Positions 16,034 through 25,982 of a DNA stretch of 64,000 bases are shown piece after piece. Source of the DNA: JBGMEA01 sp041447245 (GTDB taxonomy: Bacteria > Bacillota > Clostridia > Eubacteriales > Anaerofustaceae); NCBI GenBank assembly GCA_041447245.1, contig JBGMEA010000026.1:124001-188000 (forward strand), read 5' to 3'. The translations under genes were made by a program, and so were the position numbers. The notes below the pieces were generated by a model that saw only the letters and a list, made by a program, of their open reading frames with translations, did no database searches and was not told the origin of the DNA. Within the stretch, counting starts at the first letter, position 1. The number at the start of each line of letters is the position of its first letter.

Positions 16034-17779
16034 ATGAATCAAACAACATTCGCATCATTGCAGATTTCGGATAATATCCTCCGAGCTGTGGAAGAAATGG
16101 GTTATTCTGCCATGACACCGATCCAGGCAGAAGCAATTCCTTATATACTTGAGGGAAGAGACGTGATCGGAAAATCGAGCACAGGGACAGGAAAGACAGC
16201 AGCATTCGGAATCCCATGTGTTGAAAAACTGACCGATGAACCGGGAAATCGTCCCAAAGTATTGATTATGGCGCCGACGAGAGAACTCGCAGAACAGATC
16301 AGCGGAGAGTTGAGAAAATATGCTGTTTATAAGCCAAATATCGCAATTGCTACAGTATACGGCGGGCAGTCGATGGAACTGCAGTTCCGCCAGCTTAAAC
16401 GATCCAATATTGTCGTAGGAACCCCCGGAAGGATCATGGATCATATGCGCAGAAAAACGCTGCGACTGGATTGTCTGGAAACCATTATTCTTGACGAAGC
16501 GGATGAAATGCTCAATATGGGTTTTTACGACGATATCAAATTAATTTTGGGAGAAGCACCGGAACAAAGACAGACGATCCTATTTTCCGCAACCATGCCT
16601 CCCGCTATCATGAAACTGACCGAAGAATTTCAAACCGACCCGGTGTTGGTCGAGATCAAAAGCACCCAACAGACGGCGGCAGCCATCACGCAGCGCTATT
16701 ACATGGTTCCGCAAAACAGAAAAACCGATGCACTCAAATTGATTCTCTCGCTCCACAAACCAAGTCGGGCATTGATTTTTTCAAACACCAAATCTATGGT
16801 CGACGAGCTTGTGAATACATTGGAAGATGCAGGATTTGCATGCATCGGACTGCACGGAGATATGAAGCAATCCATGCGTAACAAAGTCATGCAGGATTTC
16901 AAAACCGGGAAAATTCAATTGCTTATCGCTACGGATGTTGCGGCAAGAGGGATTGATGTTACGGACATCGATGCAGTGTATAATTATGATCTTCCGCAGG
17001 AATCGGAATATTATGTACATCGTATCGGAAGAACCGGCAGAGCAGGCAAAGACGGTGCGGCATATACGCTGATCGCAAACAGAATTCAGCTGAGAAAACT
17101 TCAGGACATCCAATACCGAACGAAAGCGAACATTCTTGAAGAATATTTACCGACAGCAAAAGAAATCAGGGAAGCGAACATCCGCTTATTCCGTGAAAGA
17201 CTGCTGAAGGCTTCCGCAAAAACTGATAATGAAGCTTGCGCCAATATTATTGAGACTCTTTTGAATGATGGTTTGTCTTACGAACAAATCTCATCAGCTC
17301 TGCTGCATATGCTTTTAAAGAAAGACAAAACCATTCTCCCCTCGGTCGATGACATTATCGTGACGAGAAAGAATGACCAACCAAGGACAAACTCACGCAG
17401 AGGCGAATATTACGATTCGTCCGATCGGCAAAAAACGGTTCGCCTAAAATTTGATATCGGTAAACAGGAAGGAATCAATCCCAATCATATTGTTGGAACC
17501 GTTACGGAGTTAACAGGACTTTCTTCCAAATCGATCGGTAAAATCGACATGTTCCGCGACTTCACCGTTTTTGAGATGTCTGATGATGATGCAGCAGTGA
17601 CGCTGGAACGAATTCAAAGCATTAAAATTAAAGGGAAACGCACAACACTGAGCGTACTGAGTTCATCATCAAAATCGGACAACGCAAACAAACGCCGATA
17701 TCAAAGCCCGGGAAACAGACGTGATGCCCGCCAGAACCAGCATCAATCCGGCAAACACCAGAAACACAAACGATCTTAA
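16034..17779 (+). CDS. DEAD-box ATP-dependent RNA helicase (DeaD/CshA type) with DbpA-like RNA-binding domain
   Basis: The 581-residue protein unwinds structured RNA, in ribosome assembly or mRNA decay. It has the Q motif (TFASLQISDNILRAVEEMGY), motif I STGTGKTA, motif Ia APTRELA, motif II DEADEM, motif III FSATMP, and the second RecA domain with ATDVAARGIDV and HRIGRTGRAG. A C-terminal DbpA RNA-binding domain at about residues 475-548 (KLKFDIGKQ-like start, GINPNHIVGTVTELTGLSSK) precedes a basic tail rich in Arg, Asn, Gln and His. The frame is open from 15863, but translation must begin at 16034, because the upstream part spans the leader terminator and lacks the Q motif. Its leader suggests control by transcription termination. 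Confidence 0.93.
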   Translation: MNQTTFASLQISDNILRAVEEMGYSAMTPIQAEAIPYILEGRDVIGKSSTGTGKTAAFGIPCVEKLTDEPGNRPKVLIMAPTRELAEQISGELRKYAVYKPNIAIATVYGGQSMELQFRQLKRSNIVVGTPGRIMDHMRRKTLRLDCLETIILDEADEMLNMGFYDDIKLILGEAPEQRQTILFSATMPPAIMKLTEEFQTDPVLVEIKSTQQTAAAITQRYYMVPQNRKTDALKLILSLHKPSRALIFSNTKSMVDELVNTLEDAGFACIGLHGDMKQSMRNKVMQDFKTGKIQLLIATDVAARGIDVTDIDAVYNYDLPQESEYYVHRIGRTGRAGKDGAAYTLIANRIQLRKLQDIQYRTKANILEEYLPTAKEIREANIRLFRERLLKASAKTDNEACANIIETLLNDGLSYEQISSALLHMLLKKDKTILPSVDDIIVTRKNDQPRTNSRRGEYYDSSDRQKTVRLKFDIGKQEGINPNHIVGTVTELTGLSSKSIGKIDMFRDFTVFEMSDDDAAVTLERIQSIKIKGKRTTLSVLSSSSKSDNANKRRYQSPGNRRDARQNQHQSGKHQKHKRS

Positions 17780-17784
17780 CATTA

Positions 17785-17823
17785 AAGAAGCTGTCGATCA
17801 GCAAAATCGATGGCTTCTTTTTA
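17785..17823 (+). terminator. Terminator of the helicase gene
   Basis: AAAGAAGC at 17785-17792 pairs with GCTTCTTT around 17813-17820, with an inner ATCGAT-type stem and a T tract. It lies directly after the helicase stop. Confidence 0.75.
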
Positions 17824-17873
17824 TTTGGGTTCAGCAAAAAATTGTCATTCACACTCCTGTCCGAAGAAAATTG

Positions 17874-19397
17874 TTATAGATGAGCAAACAGTATGATCGA
17901 AAAAGCGTACACATCCAAAGAAACGTATATTGCGGCGGCGTACCGAAAGATATGATCGACAGATATCTTTCCCCACTTTCCGAACAATCCCGCAATCGGA
18001 AGCAATAACGGCAGGAAATAGCGTCCCTGCACCCCCTCGATCAAATTCGAAGCCACCGGCGTCCATTGAATATATAAGGCACTGAAAATGAGTCCGATGA
18101 CAAACAATATAATCAGAACAACCCCTATTTTATCTGAATTTTTTTTGAATACCGCTTCTTCCGAAATGACTGTTGCAGCAAGCACGGAAAAAGCAACAAG
18201 CAGATACTTCCATGACAGGACGACATCATACAGACATAATGCCTGACCGAACAATCCGAAAAAATAATAGGGGAAACCCTGAATCGCAGTCCGAAGCAAC
18301 ACGGTTAAAAAGCGGAACGGATGCACTGATATCCAAACAATCTGGGATGTGACATCCACACCACTGCGAAATTCCGTAATATACGATGCCGCATGAACGA
18401 CCCAGCAAAAACCAACCAATGCGGACAATCCGATGATGATTGGGAGCACGATGTATTTTTTCATGGAGCCGAACCGTTCGGAAGGGATTAAAAACACCAG
18501 AAAACATAGCGGAAAGTATACGGTTTTACAGCAGGCAATCCCCACGGATAATGCACCAATCAGCAATATATCGCGAAACCGCAACGACTTATCCTCTGTA
18601 TGTTTCAGCTCAAACAGCGAGGAGACGAATATCATCGTCAGAGTGATTGTCATCGTATCGGCCGAAAGTGATACTGCCTGCTGAAGCATGATCGGAATCA
18701 TGCAAATCAGTAAAAGCGAATATTTTTTATTCGGTATTTTCGCAAGAGAAAAAGAAAGACCCCAAAGGAAAAAGGCAAAGTTTGCCAGCCTGCCGAAATA
18801 AGCGATCAGCAGTGTCGGCAGATGAAGCAACCGAGCGACAGCAATGCCGATCGCCTGCGGCAGATACGAAATAAAACTGTATAAAGCGGCATTCGGAAAT
18901 TGCACAAAAGTCAAATCATCAGCCGTGTGCAGACTGATTTTCGAGAATAATTCCGAATAAGAAACCGACCCATCCGACGAATCAAACAGTGCTGTCGTAT
19001 CTGAGGGAAGATACCTGCCCGCGATCCCCTGTTCATTTACGTCGGAAATCAAATATCCTTCGGAAATCTCGTATGCCCGATAGAAATGAACATTCTCATC
19101 CGGAACACATCCGATCGGAATCAGCAGCAGCATGATCAGCCCCATCGGCAACACGATAAGCAGAAACAGTTTCCGAACGGAAAAATTTTTTTTAACCGCA
19201 CGATTGATCAGAATAAAAAAAACTGCAAGAGCAATGCTGCCAATCACACAGACAGCGACAAAAAAAGAACGGCCGATATTCATATCGGATGCATTCGCAT
19301 ACCGTTGCAGTGCAATAAAATTGACTGCGGCACAAACTGCAAACAATAAAAACATCCTACCATTCGTTTTAGAAAAAAAAGCCGTCTTTCTTTTCAT
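17874..19397 (-). CDS. DUF2142 family polytopic membrane protein
   Basis: The 507-residue protein has about eleven to twelve hydrophobic segments and the DUF2142 signature near residue 85, PDENVHFYRAYEIS, which resembles the acidic loop of lipid-linked sugar transferases of the GT-C class. DUF2142 members are associated with cell-surface polysaccharide synthesis in some bacteria, but their reaction is not established. It follows ftsY by 32 bases on the same strand and has no promoter of its own that I can see, so it may be the last gene of the rnc-smc-ftsY operon. Convergent with the helicase gene. Confidence 0.8.
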   Translation of the reverse strand: MKRKTAFFSKTNGRMFLLFAVCAAVNFIALQRYANASDMNIGRSFFVAVCVIGSIALAVFFILINRAVKKNFSVRKLFLLIVLPMGLIMLLLIPIGCVPDENVHFYRAYEISEGYLISDVNEQGIAGRYLPSDTTALFDSSDGSVSYSELFSKISLHTADDLTFVQFPNAALYSFISYLPQAIGIAVARLLHLPTLLIAYFGRLANFAFFLWGLSFSLAKIPNKKYSLLLICMIPIMLQQAVSLSADTMTITLTMIFVSSLFELKHTEDKSLRFRDILLIGALSVGIACCKTVYFPLCFLVFLIPSERFGSMKKYIVLPIIIGLSALVGFCWVVHAASYITEFRSGVDVTSQIVWISVHPFRFLTVLLRTAIQGFPYYFFGLFGQALCLYDVVLSWKYLLVAFSVLAATVISEEAVFKKNSDKIGVVLIILFVIGLIFSALYIQWTPVASNLIEGVQGRYFLPLLLPIAGLFGKWGKISVDHIFRYAAAIYVSLDVYAFSIILFAHL

Positions 19398-19429
19398 CTT
19401 GGGTTCTCCCGGATCAGCGGCGTTGCATA

Positions 19430-20329
19430 CTAAAGAATTGCATTGACATATGCCTCACTGTCAAATTCTGCGATATCTTCAAGCCCTTCTCCCGTGCCCA
19501 CATACCAAATCGGCGTATCCGTTTCGGCAGCAATGCCCAGCAGTACGCCTCCTTTTGAAGAGCCGTCTGTCTTCGTGAGAATGATTCCGTCCGGTTTTGC
19601 AACTTCAGAAAAGCTCCTCAATTGATTGATCGAATTCTGCCCCGACATGGCATCCAATACCAGCAAAGTATATAAATTCAGGTTTCCTTTATTTTTTTCA
19701 CAAACACGATAAATTTTTTCGAGTTCCTGCATCAGATTTTTTTTATTCTGAAGGCGTCCTGCCGTATCACAAAGCACGAGATCATAATCCCGCGCATGCG
19801 CTGACTGGATTGCATCAAACACAACACTGGAAGGATCCTGCCCTTCGCTGCTTTTGATGATTGGCACATCCAAGCGTTCTGCCCAGATGCTTAACTGCTC
19901 GCTCGCAGCGGCGCGAAACGTATCGGCAGCAGCCAAAAGAATACTCTTCCCCTGTTTACGATAGAGATTGGCAAGCTTTGCGATACTTGTCGTTTTGCCT
20001 GCGCCATTCACCCCGCTTACCAGCACCAAAGCAGGCAATTTTATACCGCCAAATACTTCTGATTGCGCAAGAAGCCGAAGCGCACTCTTTCGAACCTCAT
20101 CTTTTACCGATTCAATCTCTCCCATCTGAGATTTGGAGAGATGCTCTTTCGCGTCATCTATAATCTGTTCTGCCGTCAGAAACGGAACATCGCTCAACAC
20201 CAGACACTCCACCAATTCTTCGAATAAATCATCGTCAATATTTCCGACGAAGAGTTCTTTGATTCTGTCGGAGAGTGTCTTTTTTGTCTTCGAAAAGCCT
20301 TTTCCGATTTTCTCCTGTTTATCCTGCAT
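19430..20329 (-). CDS. ftsY: Signal recognition particle receptor FtsY
   Basis: FtsY is the membrane-associated GTPase that receives SRP-bound ribosomes. The 299-residue protein has the N domain (FEELVECLVLSDV region) and the G domain with GVNGAGKTTSIAKLA (P-loop), AAADTFRAAASEQL, DTAGRL, and TKTDGSSKGG. The acidic A domain is essentially absent, as in many Bacillota. Its start overlaps the smc stop by 11 bases. Confidence 0.97.
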   Translation of the reverse strand: MQDKQEKIGKGFSKTKKTLSDRIKELFVGNIDDDLFEELVECLVLSDVPFLTAEQIIDDAKEHLSKSQMGEIESVKDEVRKSALRLLAQSEVFGGIKLPALVLVSGVNGAGKTTSIAKLANLYRKQGKSILLAAADTFRAAASEQLSIWAERLDVPIIKSSEGQDPSSVVFDAIQSAHARDYDLVLCDTAGRLQNKKNLMQELEKIYRVCEKNKGNLNLYTLLVLDAMSGQNSINQLRSFSEVAKPDGIILTKTDGSSKGGVLLGIAAETDTPIWYVGTGEGLEDIAEFDSEAYVNAIL

Positions 20330-23300
20330 ACACTTCCCCTTTCTCTCCGATTTGACTCATTTTGACGGAAAAGACTTGCGTAATCCCGTCTTTTCCCATG
20401 GATGCACCATAAAGAACATCGACAATTTCCATCGTCTTTTTCTTGTGGGTTATAATCACAAATTGATTATTCTTTTTAATGGACATCAAATATTCGCAAA
20501 AACGCATCGCATTTGCATCGTCCAATGCCGCATCAATTTCATCAAGTACACAAAAGGGAGACGGTTTGATTTTAAGTATTGCAAAAATCAAAGATACCGC
20601 GGTCATTGACTTTTCTCCCCCGGACAGAGCGGCGATGTTTTTGAGCTTGGTTTTCGGAGGCTGAGCAATGATATCAATACCGCTTTCCATAACATCCTCC
20701 GGATCGGTAAGAATCAATCTTGCTTCTCCCCCATTGAACAGTTTCATAAAGACGTCATTGAACTCAGTTTGAATCAGCTCAAACTGTTGCATAAACTGAT
20801 GCACCATACTGACCGAAATATCACGGATAATTTTGATCAGCTCTTCCTTCGCGGAGATCAAATCATCCCGCTGCGTGCACATCGATTCAAAACGTTCTTT
20901 CACTTCTTTATATTCATCCAGAGATTCCACATTAATATTTCCAAGCTTGCGGATACGGTCTTTCAAATCGGAAACATATGTCACACTTTGGTTGTAGTCC
21001 TTCAATTCCTTTTTAAATTCCAACGCGGAAGCATAAGTAAGCGAATAGTCCTCCATCATCCCGATTTGCAGATGTTCCATCTCCGATTCCACTTTACTGA
21101 CGGAGACTTCAATTTTACTCAGCTGTTCCGCTACGGCAATCCGCTCTTTGTTGCACGCAATAATTTTATCGTTGACTGCAATATATTGCTCGTTCGCCTT
21201 CTTTTTTCTGTCCATTAAACGAGCATATCGTTCGTCCAACTCTTTTCGTGCCCCGTCATAATCACGGTCAATCTCGGTGTAATATTCAATTTGCTGCCGC
21301 AACTGAGTAATTTCTTCCTGCAAATGCTCAATCTGCTCTTCTTTCAGACGTTTCTGGTCATGGAGTAATTCCTGTTTCTCATCGATATTTGCAAGCCGCT
21401 CCTCCCACTGAGACACAGACTCTTTCGCCCTGACATACTCAATTTCCGCCTGATTTCTAAGATTAGAGACCTCAACCAAGTCTTCCTTATATCCGCCGGA
21501 AGAGAGATTGGTCAGTTCGTCTCTCGCAGAAACGAGAGTCAGCTGCAGTTTTGCGCAATCCGATTCTTTCACAAGCAATGTGCTCTTGTCGGATGCGATG
21601 CTATTGCCCAATTGTTCCAACTGTTTTTTCGAGTCCGCAATTGATCGAGACAATTTCTCGGCCTGCTGATTTTTCAATTTGATCTGTTCCAGCTTTGCCG
21701 CATTTTTTTGTCTCAGATCATCATAGTGAGCCTGATATTCATCGCATTTTTTCTGCAGAGATTCGATCTGGGTCAGGAACACACTTTTCTGCGCCAATTT
21801 ATCTTCATATTCTTTGCGGAGCTGCTGCAACGCAACTGTTAATTTATCAATCTCTGTTTTTCTTTTTAAAACCCCTTCGTCTTCATCTTTCGTCTTTCCC
21901 CCGACCATCGCACCGCCTGGCATCATGACTTCTCCGCCGAGTGTGACCAATTTATGGCGATGATTTGTTTTGTTAGCGATACCGACCGCATGTTCAACGG
22001 AATCCACTACAACGGTTCTTCCGAGCAAATTTTCGATAATCTGACGATAGGTTGCATCGCACTTTACCACGTCGCTGGCAACCGAAAGATACCCCGGCAT
22101 TTGCTTCAACGCCGCATCTTCCGATCTTCCGTTTGATTTGATGATATTGCGCGGAAGAAATGTAACACGCCCCCATCCGTTCTCTTTCAAAAGACGAATG
22201 CATTGAGTCGCAGTTTCTTCGTTTTCCACCACAACATATTCCAACGCGCCGCCCAACGCTTTTCCGATCGCTTCCGCATATTTGGCATCCGTAACGATCA
22301 GTTCCCCCACGGTTCCATGCACACGAGACTGCAAAGCGGTGTGATTCTGACAATACTGCATCAATCTGCGCACACCGTAACGATATCCCTGCATGCTGTT
22401 TTCGTAGCCCTGAAGCAATTTCAGACGAGACTCATCCGTTTGCAGACGGGTAAAAATTTTTGAGACTTCTTCCTTATATCCATCGTATGATTCGAAAGCT
22501 CCCGCACGAGTCCTTATACTGGCGTCGAATTCAATTTTAGCACGTTCCAATGCTCCGATCATCTCATCTTTTTGCCCAAGCTCTGCAAGAAGGGTCTGGT
22601 GCTCCTGCGAGACGGTTTCAATTCTTTCCGAAATCTGCCCGCTTACCGCTTCACTGTTCGTGATTTTCGCGCGCAGAGAATGACAAACTTGCTGCTGTTC
22701 ATCCAAAGCACGTTCCAATTGACTGATTTGATTTCTGGTTGACTCTAGCAATCGATCTCCCTGGCGATATTTCTCCGATAACTGATCCGCTGCCTTTTTT
22801 TGAATCTCAAAGCCCATGTTTGCCTGTTCGCATGCGATTTTGGCTTCACCGAGCGATGAAAGAATCTCCTCTTTGGTTTTAGAGAGCAGCTCCAATTCTT
22901 TTTTCAGCTCACCGATTTCTCTGCTCGTTTCAAAAATATTGGTTTCGCCAATCTCTACCTTACTTTTAGACACAGAAATTTCCGTCTTGGAATTTTCAAA
23001 ATTCGTCAGCAATGCGTGTATCTGTTCGTTAATTTGATTCAGTTCTTCATCCGAGTCATTTACCTGTGTTTTCAAAGTCTGATATCGCACATCCAAATCT
23101 TTGATTTGAATATCCAACTCCTGCAGGCTGGTATTGACCGTGTCTCTGTCGGAGTAATATTTTTCCGCTTGAGCGTTCAATTTATCCATCCGATGGACAA
23201 ACAGATTAATTTCAATGTCTTTCAGTTCATTTTTATATGCAAGAAATTTTTCTGCTTTTTCCGCCTGTCGTTTCAGTACAGGCACCCGTCCTTCCAGCTC

Positions 23301-23888
23301 TGCAATGATGTCGGTAATCCGGAACAAATTGTTCTGCGCCCGTTCCAACTTCCGTTCCGCTTCCTGTTTTCGAACTTTATATTTGACGATTCCAGCGGCT
23401 TCCTCAATCAGCAGTTTCCGTTCCGTAGGGGAAGAACTGACAATCGACTCGATCTGCCCCTGTCCCACGATCGAATAACCTTCTCTTCCTAAACCGGTAT
23501 CCATGAATAATTCCTGCACATCCTTCAGACGACAGAGATTTTTATTGAGATAATATTCGCTTTCTCCCGAACGGAACAAGCGTCTTGTTACACTGATTTC
23601 TTCATAATCGGTCGAAAACAGACCGCGGCTGTTATCCAAATACAAAACGACTTGTGCGTAACCCAATGCTTTTTTCTCATGAGTACCCGAAAAGATTACG
23701 TCTTCCATTTTGGAACCGCGCAATGACTTAACCCGCTGTTCTCCGAGAACCCAACGGATCGCATCCACAATATTGCTTTTCCCGCTTCCGTTCGGGCCGA
23801 CTATTCCTGTAATCGGTTCATTGAAATTGATTTCCGTTTTTTTCCCGAACGATTTAAACCCATATATTTCGATGCGTTTGAGTATCAA
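20319..23888 (-). CDS. smc: Chromosome segregation protein SMC
   Basis: SMC is the condensin ATPase that organises and segregates the chromosome. The 1189-residue protein has the N-terminal Walker A GPNGSGKSNIVDAIRWVLGE, two long coiled-coil arms (residues about 170-500 and 680-1010), a central hinge with glycine-rich turns near residues 520-660 (LGGEVMMPGGAMVGG), and the C-terminal signature LSGGEKSMTAVSLIFAIL and Walker B FCVLDEIDAALDDAN. Length and order match the family. It lies 9 bases after rnc and overlaps ftsY. Confidence 0.98.
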   Translation of the reverse strand: MILKRIEIYGFKSFGKKTEINFNEPITGIVGPNGSGKSNIVDAIRWVLGEQRVKSLRGSKMEDVIFSGTHEKKALGYAQVVLYLDNSRGLFSTDYEEISVTRRLFRSGESEYYLNKNLCRLKDVQELFMDTGLGREGYSIVGQGQIESIVSSSPTERKLLIEEAAGIVKYKVRKQEAERKLERAQNNLFRITDIIAELEGRVPVLKRQAEKAEKFLAYKNELKDIEINLFVHRMDKLNAQAEKYYSDRDTVNTSLQELDIQIKDLDVRYQTLKTQVNDSDEELNQINEQIHALLTNFENSKTEISVSKSKVEIGETNIFETSREIGELKKELELLSKTKEEILSSLGEAKIACEQANMGFEIQKKAADQLSEKYRQGDRLLESTRNQISQLERALDEQQQVCHSLRAKITNSEAVSGQISERIETVSQEHQTLLAELGQKDEMIGALERAKIEFDASIRTRAGAFESYDGYKEEVSKIFTRLQTDESRLKLLQGYENSMQGYRYGVRRLMQYCQNHTALQSRVHGTVGELIVTDAKYAEAIGKALGGALEYVVVENEETATQCIRLLKENGWGRVTFLPRNIIKSNGRSEDAALKQMPGYLSVASDVVKCDATYRQIIENLLGRTVVVDSVEHAVGIANKTNHRHKLVTLGGEVMMPGGAMVGGKTKDEDEGVLKRKTEIDKLTVALQQLRKEYEDKLAQKSVFLTQIESLQKKCDEYQAHYDDLRQKNAAKLEQIKLKNQQAEKLSRSIADSKKQLEQLGNSIASDKSTLLVKESDCAKLQLTLVSARDELTNLSSGGYKEDLVEVSNLRNQAEIEYVRAKESVSQWEERLANIDEKQELLHDQKRLKEEQIEHLQEEITQLRQQIEYYTEIDRDYDGARKELDERYARLMDRKKKANEQYIAVNDKIIACNKERIAVAEQLSKIEVSVSKVESEMEHLQIGMMEDYSLTYASALEFKKELKDYNQSVTYVSDLKDRIRKLGNINVESLDEYKEVKERFESMCTQRDDLISAKEELIKIIRDISVSMVHQFMQQFELIQTEFNDVFMKLFNGGEARLILTDPEDVMESGIDIIAQPPKTKLKNIAALSGGEKSMTAVSLIFAILKIKPSPFCVLDEIDAALDDANAMRFCEYLMSIKKNNQFVIITHKKKTMEIVDVLYGASMGKDGITQVFSVKMSQIGEKGEVYAG

Positions 23889-23897
23889 CTCTTCACC

Positions 23898-24581
23898 TCA
23901 TTCGATTACTTTCCACTTACGCAACACGGATTCCGCCGCATTTTGTTCGGACTGCTTCCTGTTCTGTCCTTTTGCTCCGGGGAAAATCCGATCGTCGATA
24001 CAAACCCTGGAAGTGAACACTTGAGCATGTTCAGGCCCACTGATTTTGACCAATTCGTAGCTCAGTTCTCCCATATTACGCGATTGGACATATTCCTGCA
24101 ACATTGTTTTATAGTCGTATTGCAACTGTCCATCCAGTGCATTTTTAATGATGCCATCCAACAAATGCTGCACAAATACATCCGCTTTTTTATAACCGCC
24201 ATCCAGATACACCGCACCAATCAGCGCTTCCATCGCATCTGCCAAAATATTTTTTTTCTTTCTTCCTCCGCTGATTTCTTCCCCTTTTCCAAGGATCAAA
24301 AATTCACTCAGACGAATATTGTCCGAAGCCTTATACAAAGAATCGGAGCAAACAATCAAAGATCGCAGTTTCGATAAAACCCCTTCGTTTTCTTCTTGCA
24401 ATAGGCGGTAAATATGATTGCTGATACTCAATTGCAACACCGCATCACCCAAAAATTCCAATCTTTGATTACTCGCCGCTTTTTGTTCGTTAACGGCCGA
24501 ACTGTGAGTCATCGCCGTTCTGAGCAGGTCTTTATCGACGAAACAATAGCCGATCAACTCTTCCAACGTGCTCAATTCCAC
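23898..24581 (-). CDS. rnc: Ribonuclease III
   Basis: RNase III cuts double-stranded RNA, including rRNA precursors. The 227-residue protein has the catalytic signature QRLEFLGDAVLQLSIS, with the acidic residues that bind Mg, and the second catalytic segment DAMEALIGAVYLDGGYK. The C-terminal double-stranded-RNA-binding domain covers residues about 155-225. The order acpP-rnc-smc-ftsY is widely conserved in Bacillota. Confidence 0.97.
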   Translation of the reverse strand: MELSTLEELIGYCFVDKDLLRTAMTHSSAVNEQKAASNQRLEFLGDAVLQLSISNHIYRLLQEENEGVLSKLRSLIVCSDSLYKASDNIRLSEFLILGKGEEISGGRKKKNILADAMEALIGAVYLDGGYKKADVFVQHLLDGIIKNALDGQLQYDYKTMLQEYVQSRNMGELSYELVKISGPEHAQVFTSRVCIDDRIFPGAKGQNRKQSEQNAAESVLRKWKVIE

Positions 24582-24609
24582 GTTATCACTTCCTTTGGAT
24601 CAAATTAAA

Positions 24610-24632
24610 TTAAGGGCTTATTCAGCCCTTAA
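24610..24632 (-). terminator. Hairpin between acpP and rnc
   Basis: TTAAGGGCT (24610-24618) pairs with AGCCCTTAA (24624-24632), immediately past the acpP stop. There is no T tract, so it may be an mRNA stabiliser or processing site rather than a full terminator; it could help keep acpP expression high. Confidence 0.5.
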
Positions 24633-24635
24633 TCG

Positions 24636-24860
24636 TCAGTTTTTTTCGAAATATTCCACGATATCCTTCACCTGCTTAATGTTCTCCAGGCTTTCTTCAC
24701 TGACTTCCATATCAAATTCGCTTTCAAATGCCATAATCAGTTCCATAACGTCCAGCGAATCGGCTCCGAGGTCATCCACAAAATAAGACTCCATCGTGAT
24801 TTTCTCCGGGTCAATTTCCAATTGAGCCGCTATCATCGCTTTGATTTTTTCAAAAACCAT
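24636..24860 (-). CDS. acpP: Acyl carrier protein
   Basis: ACP carries growing fatty acyl chains on a phosphopantetheine arm. The 74-residue acidic protein has the attachment motif LGADSLDVMEL with Ser35, and the usual four-helix length. An AGGAGG site precedes the ATG. It sits between plsX and rnc; fabD and fabG, which separate plsX and acpP in some Bacillota, are absent here. Confidence 0.97.
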   Translation of the reverse strand: MVFEKIKAMIAAQLEIDPEKITMESYFVDDLGADSLDVMELIMAFESEFDMEVSEESLENIKQVKDIVEYFEKN

Positions 24861-24923
24861 AGTTCCTCCTGAATCGTATCAAAAAATAAGTTCATACTAT
24901 TTATATCACAGAATGAATCTGCT

Positions 24924-25901
24924 TTACAACATATTTGTTATTTTACCCACAACATTGTTCTGCTGAAATTTGATCGCCTGCCCGATTGCATTCTTAAATG
25001 CTTCCGCATCACTGCTTCCGTGCGCTTTGATTACTCCGCCGTTTATCCCCAGCAGAGGAACGCCGCCCACGGTAGAAGGATCCATCGTTTTTTTCAATGC
25101 ATACAAGTCTTTTTTCAGCAGTCCTGCTGCTAATTTCGTTTTTATTCCGCTCATAAAAATTTTTTTCAGTAATCCAAAAGTATAAAGAAAACTGCCTTCC
25201 AGTGTTTTGAGAATGATATTGCCTGTAAATCCGTCACAAACCAAAACATCGGCGCATCCGTTAAGCAATTCTTTCGGTTCCAAATTTCCGATAAAATTGA
25301 TATCCGTCTCCTTGAGCAGCTGATGTGTTTCTTTATAAAGGGGGGTGCCTTTGATTTCCTCCGCTCCGATATTTGCCAACGCGACACGAGGATTTTCGAT
25401 TCCCATAACCGCTTGCATATATGCCGAACCCATAATCGCAAACTGAACCAGATATTCCGGCTTGCACTCCGCATTTGCGCCATTGTCAATCAAAAGCACC
25501 GGCGTTTCCCCTGGCAAGAGCGTGCATAACGCAGGACGTTGAATTCCTTTGATTCTGCCTGTATACAATAACGCAGCCGACAAAACAGCTCCGGTACTTC
25601 CTGCGGAAACAAAGACAGAACCCGGATCTTCTTTCACTTTCAGAGCAGCGACCACAACGGAAGCATCTTTCTTCTTTCTCACGGCATTTGCGGGCTCTTC
25701 GTCCATGGAAATATTTTGTTTTGCGTCGATCAGACTGATTTTATCCGATGTGAGGTTCTCTTTTTTTACAATTTCGTCAATAATATCGGTATCCCCTATC
25801 AAGGTAAGCGGCGTCGCAAATTCTTTTGCTGCGAGATAAGCTCCCTTGACGATTTCCAGCGGAGCATGGTCTCCACCCATTGCATCGATATAGATCGTCA
25901 T
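24924..25901 (-). CDS. plsX: Phosphate acyltransferase PlsX
   Basis: PlsX makes acyl-phosphate from acyl-ACP, the first step of the PlsX-PlsY-PlsC route to phosphatidate. The 325 residues start TIYIDAMGGDHAPLEIVKG, contain VFVSAGSTGAVLSAAL and LLIDNGANAECKPEYLVQFA, and end in the family C-terminus. A GGAGG site precedes the ATG. It lies downstream of yceD-rpmF, as in many Gram-positive bacteria. Confidence 0.97.
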   Translation of the reverse strand: MTIYIDAMGGDHAPLEIVKGAYLAAKEFATPLTLIGDTDIIDEIVKKENLTSDKISLIDAKQNISMDEEPANAVRKKKDASVVVAALKVKEDPGSVFVSAGSTGAVLSAALLYTGRIKGIQRPALCTLLPGETPVLLIDNGANAECKPEYLVQFAIMGSAYMQAVMGIENPRVALANIGAEEIKGTPLYKETHQLLKETDINFIGNLEPKELLNGCADVLVCDGFTGNIILKTLEGSFLYTFGLLKKIFMSGIKTKLAAGLLKKDLYALKKTMDPSTVGGVPLLGINGGVIKAHGSSDAEAFKNAIGQAIKFQQNNVVGKITNML

Positions 25902-25927
25902 AATCTACCTCCGATAAAATTCTTGCC

Positions 25928-25977
25928 GAAAAAAAAAGAAAATGGTTACTATCTCGCAGTCGATCCAGCAACCATTT
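25928..25977 (-). terminator. Terminator after rpmF
   Basis: AAATGGTT (25940-25947) pairs with AACCATTT (25970-25977), and the minus strand continues into a long T-rich tract. It lies between rpmF and plsX; readthrough would be needed for the plsX-acpP part unless a separate promoter exists. Confidence 0.7.
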
Positions 25978-25982
25978 CGTTT

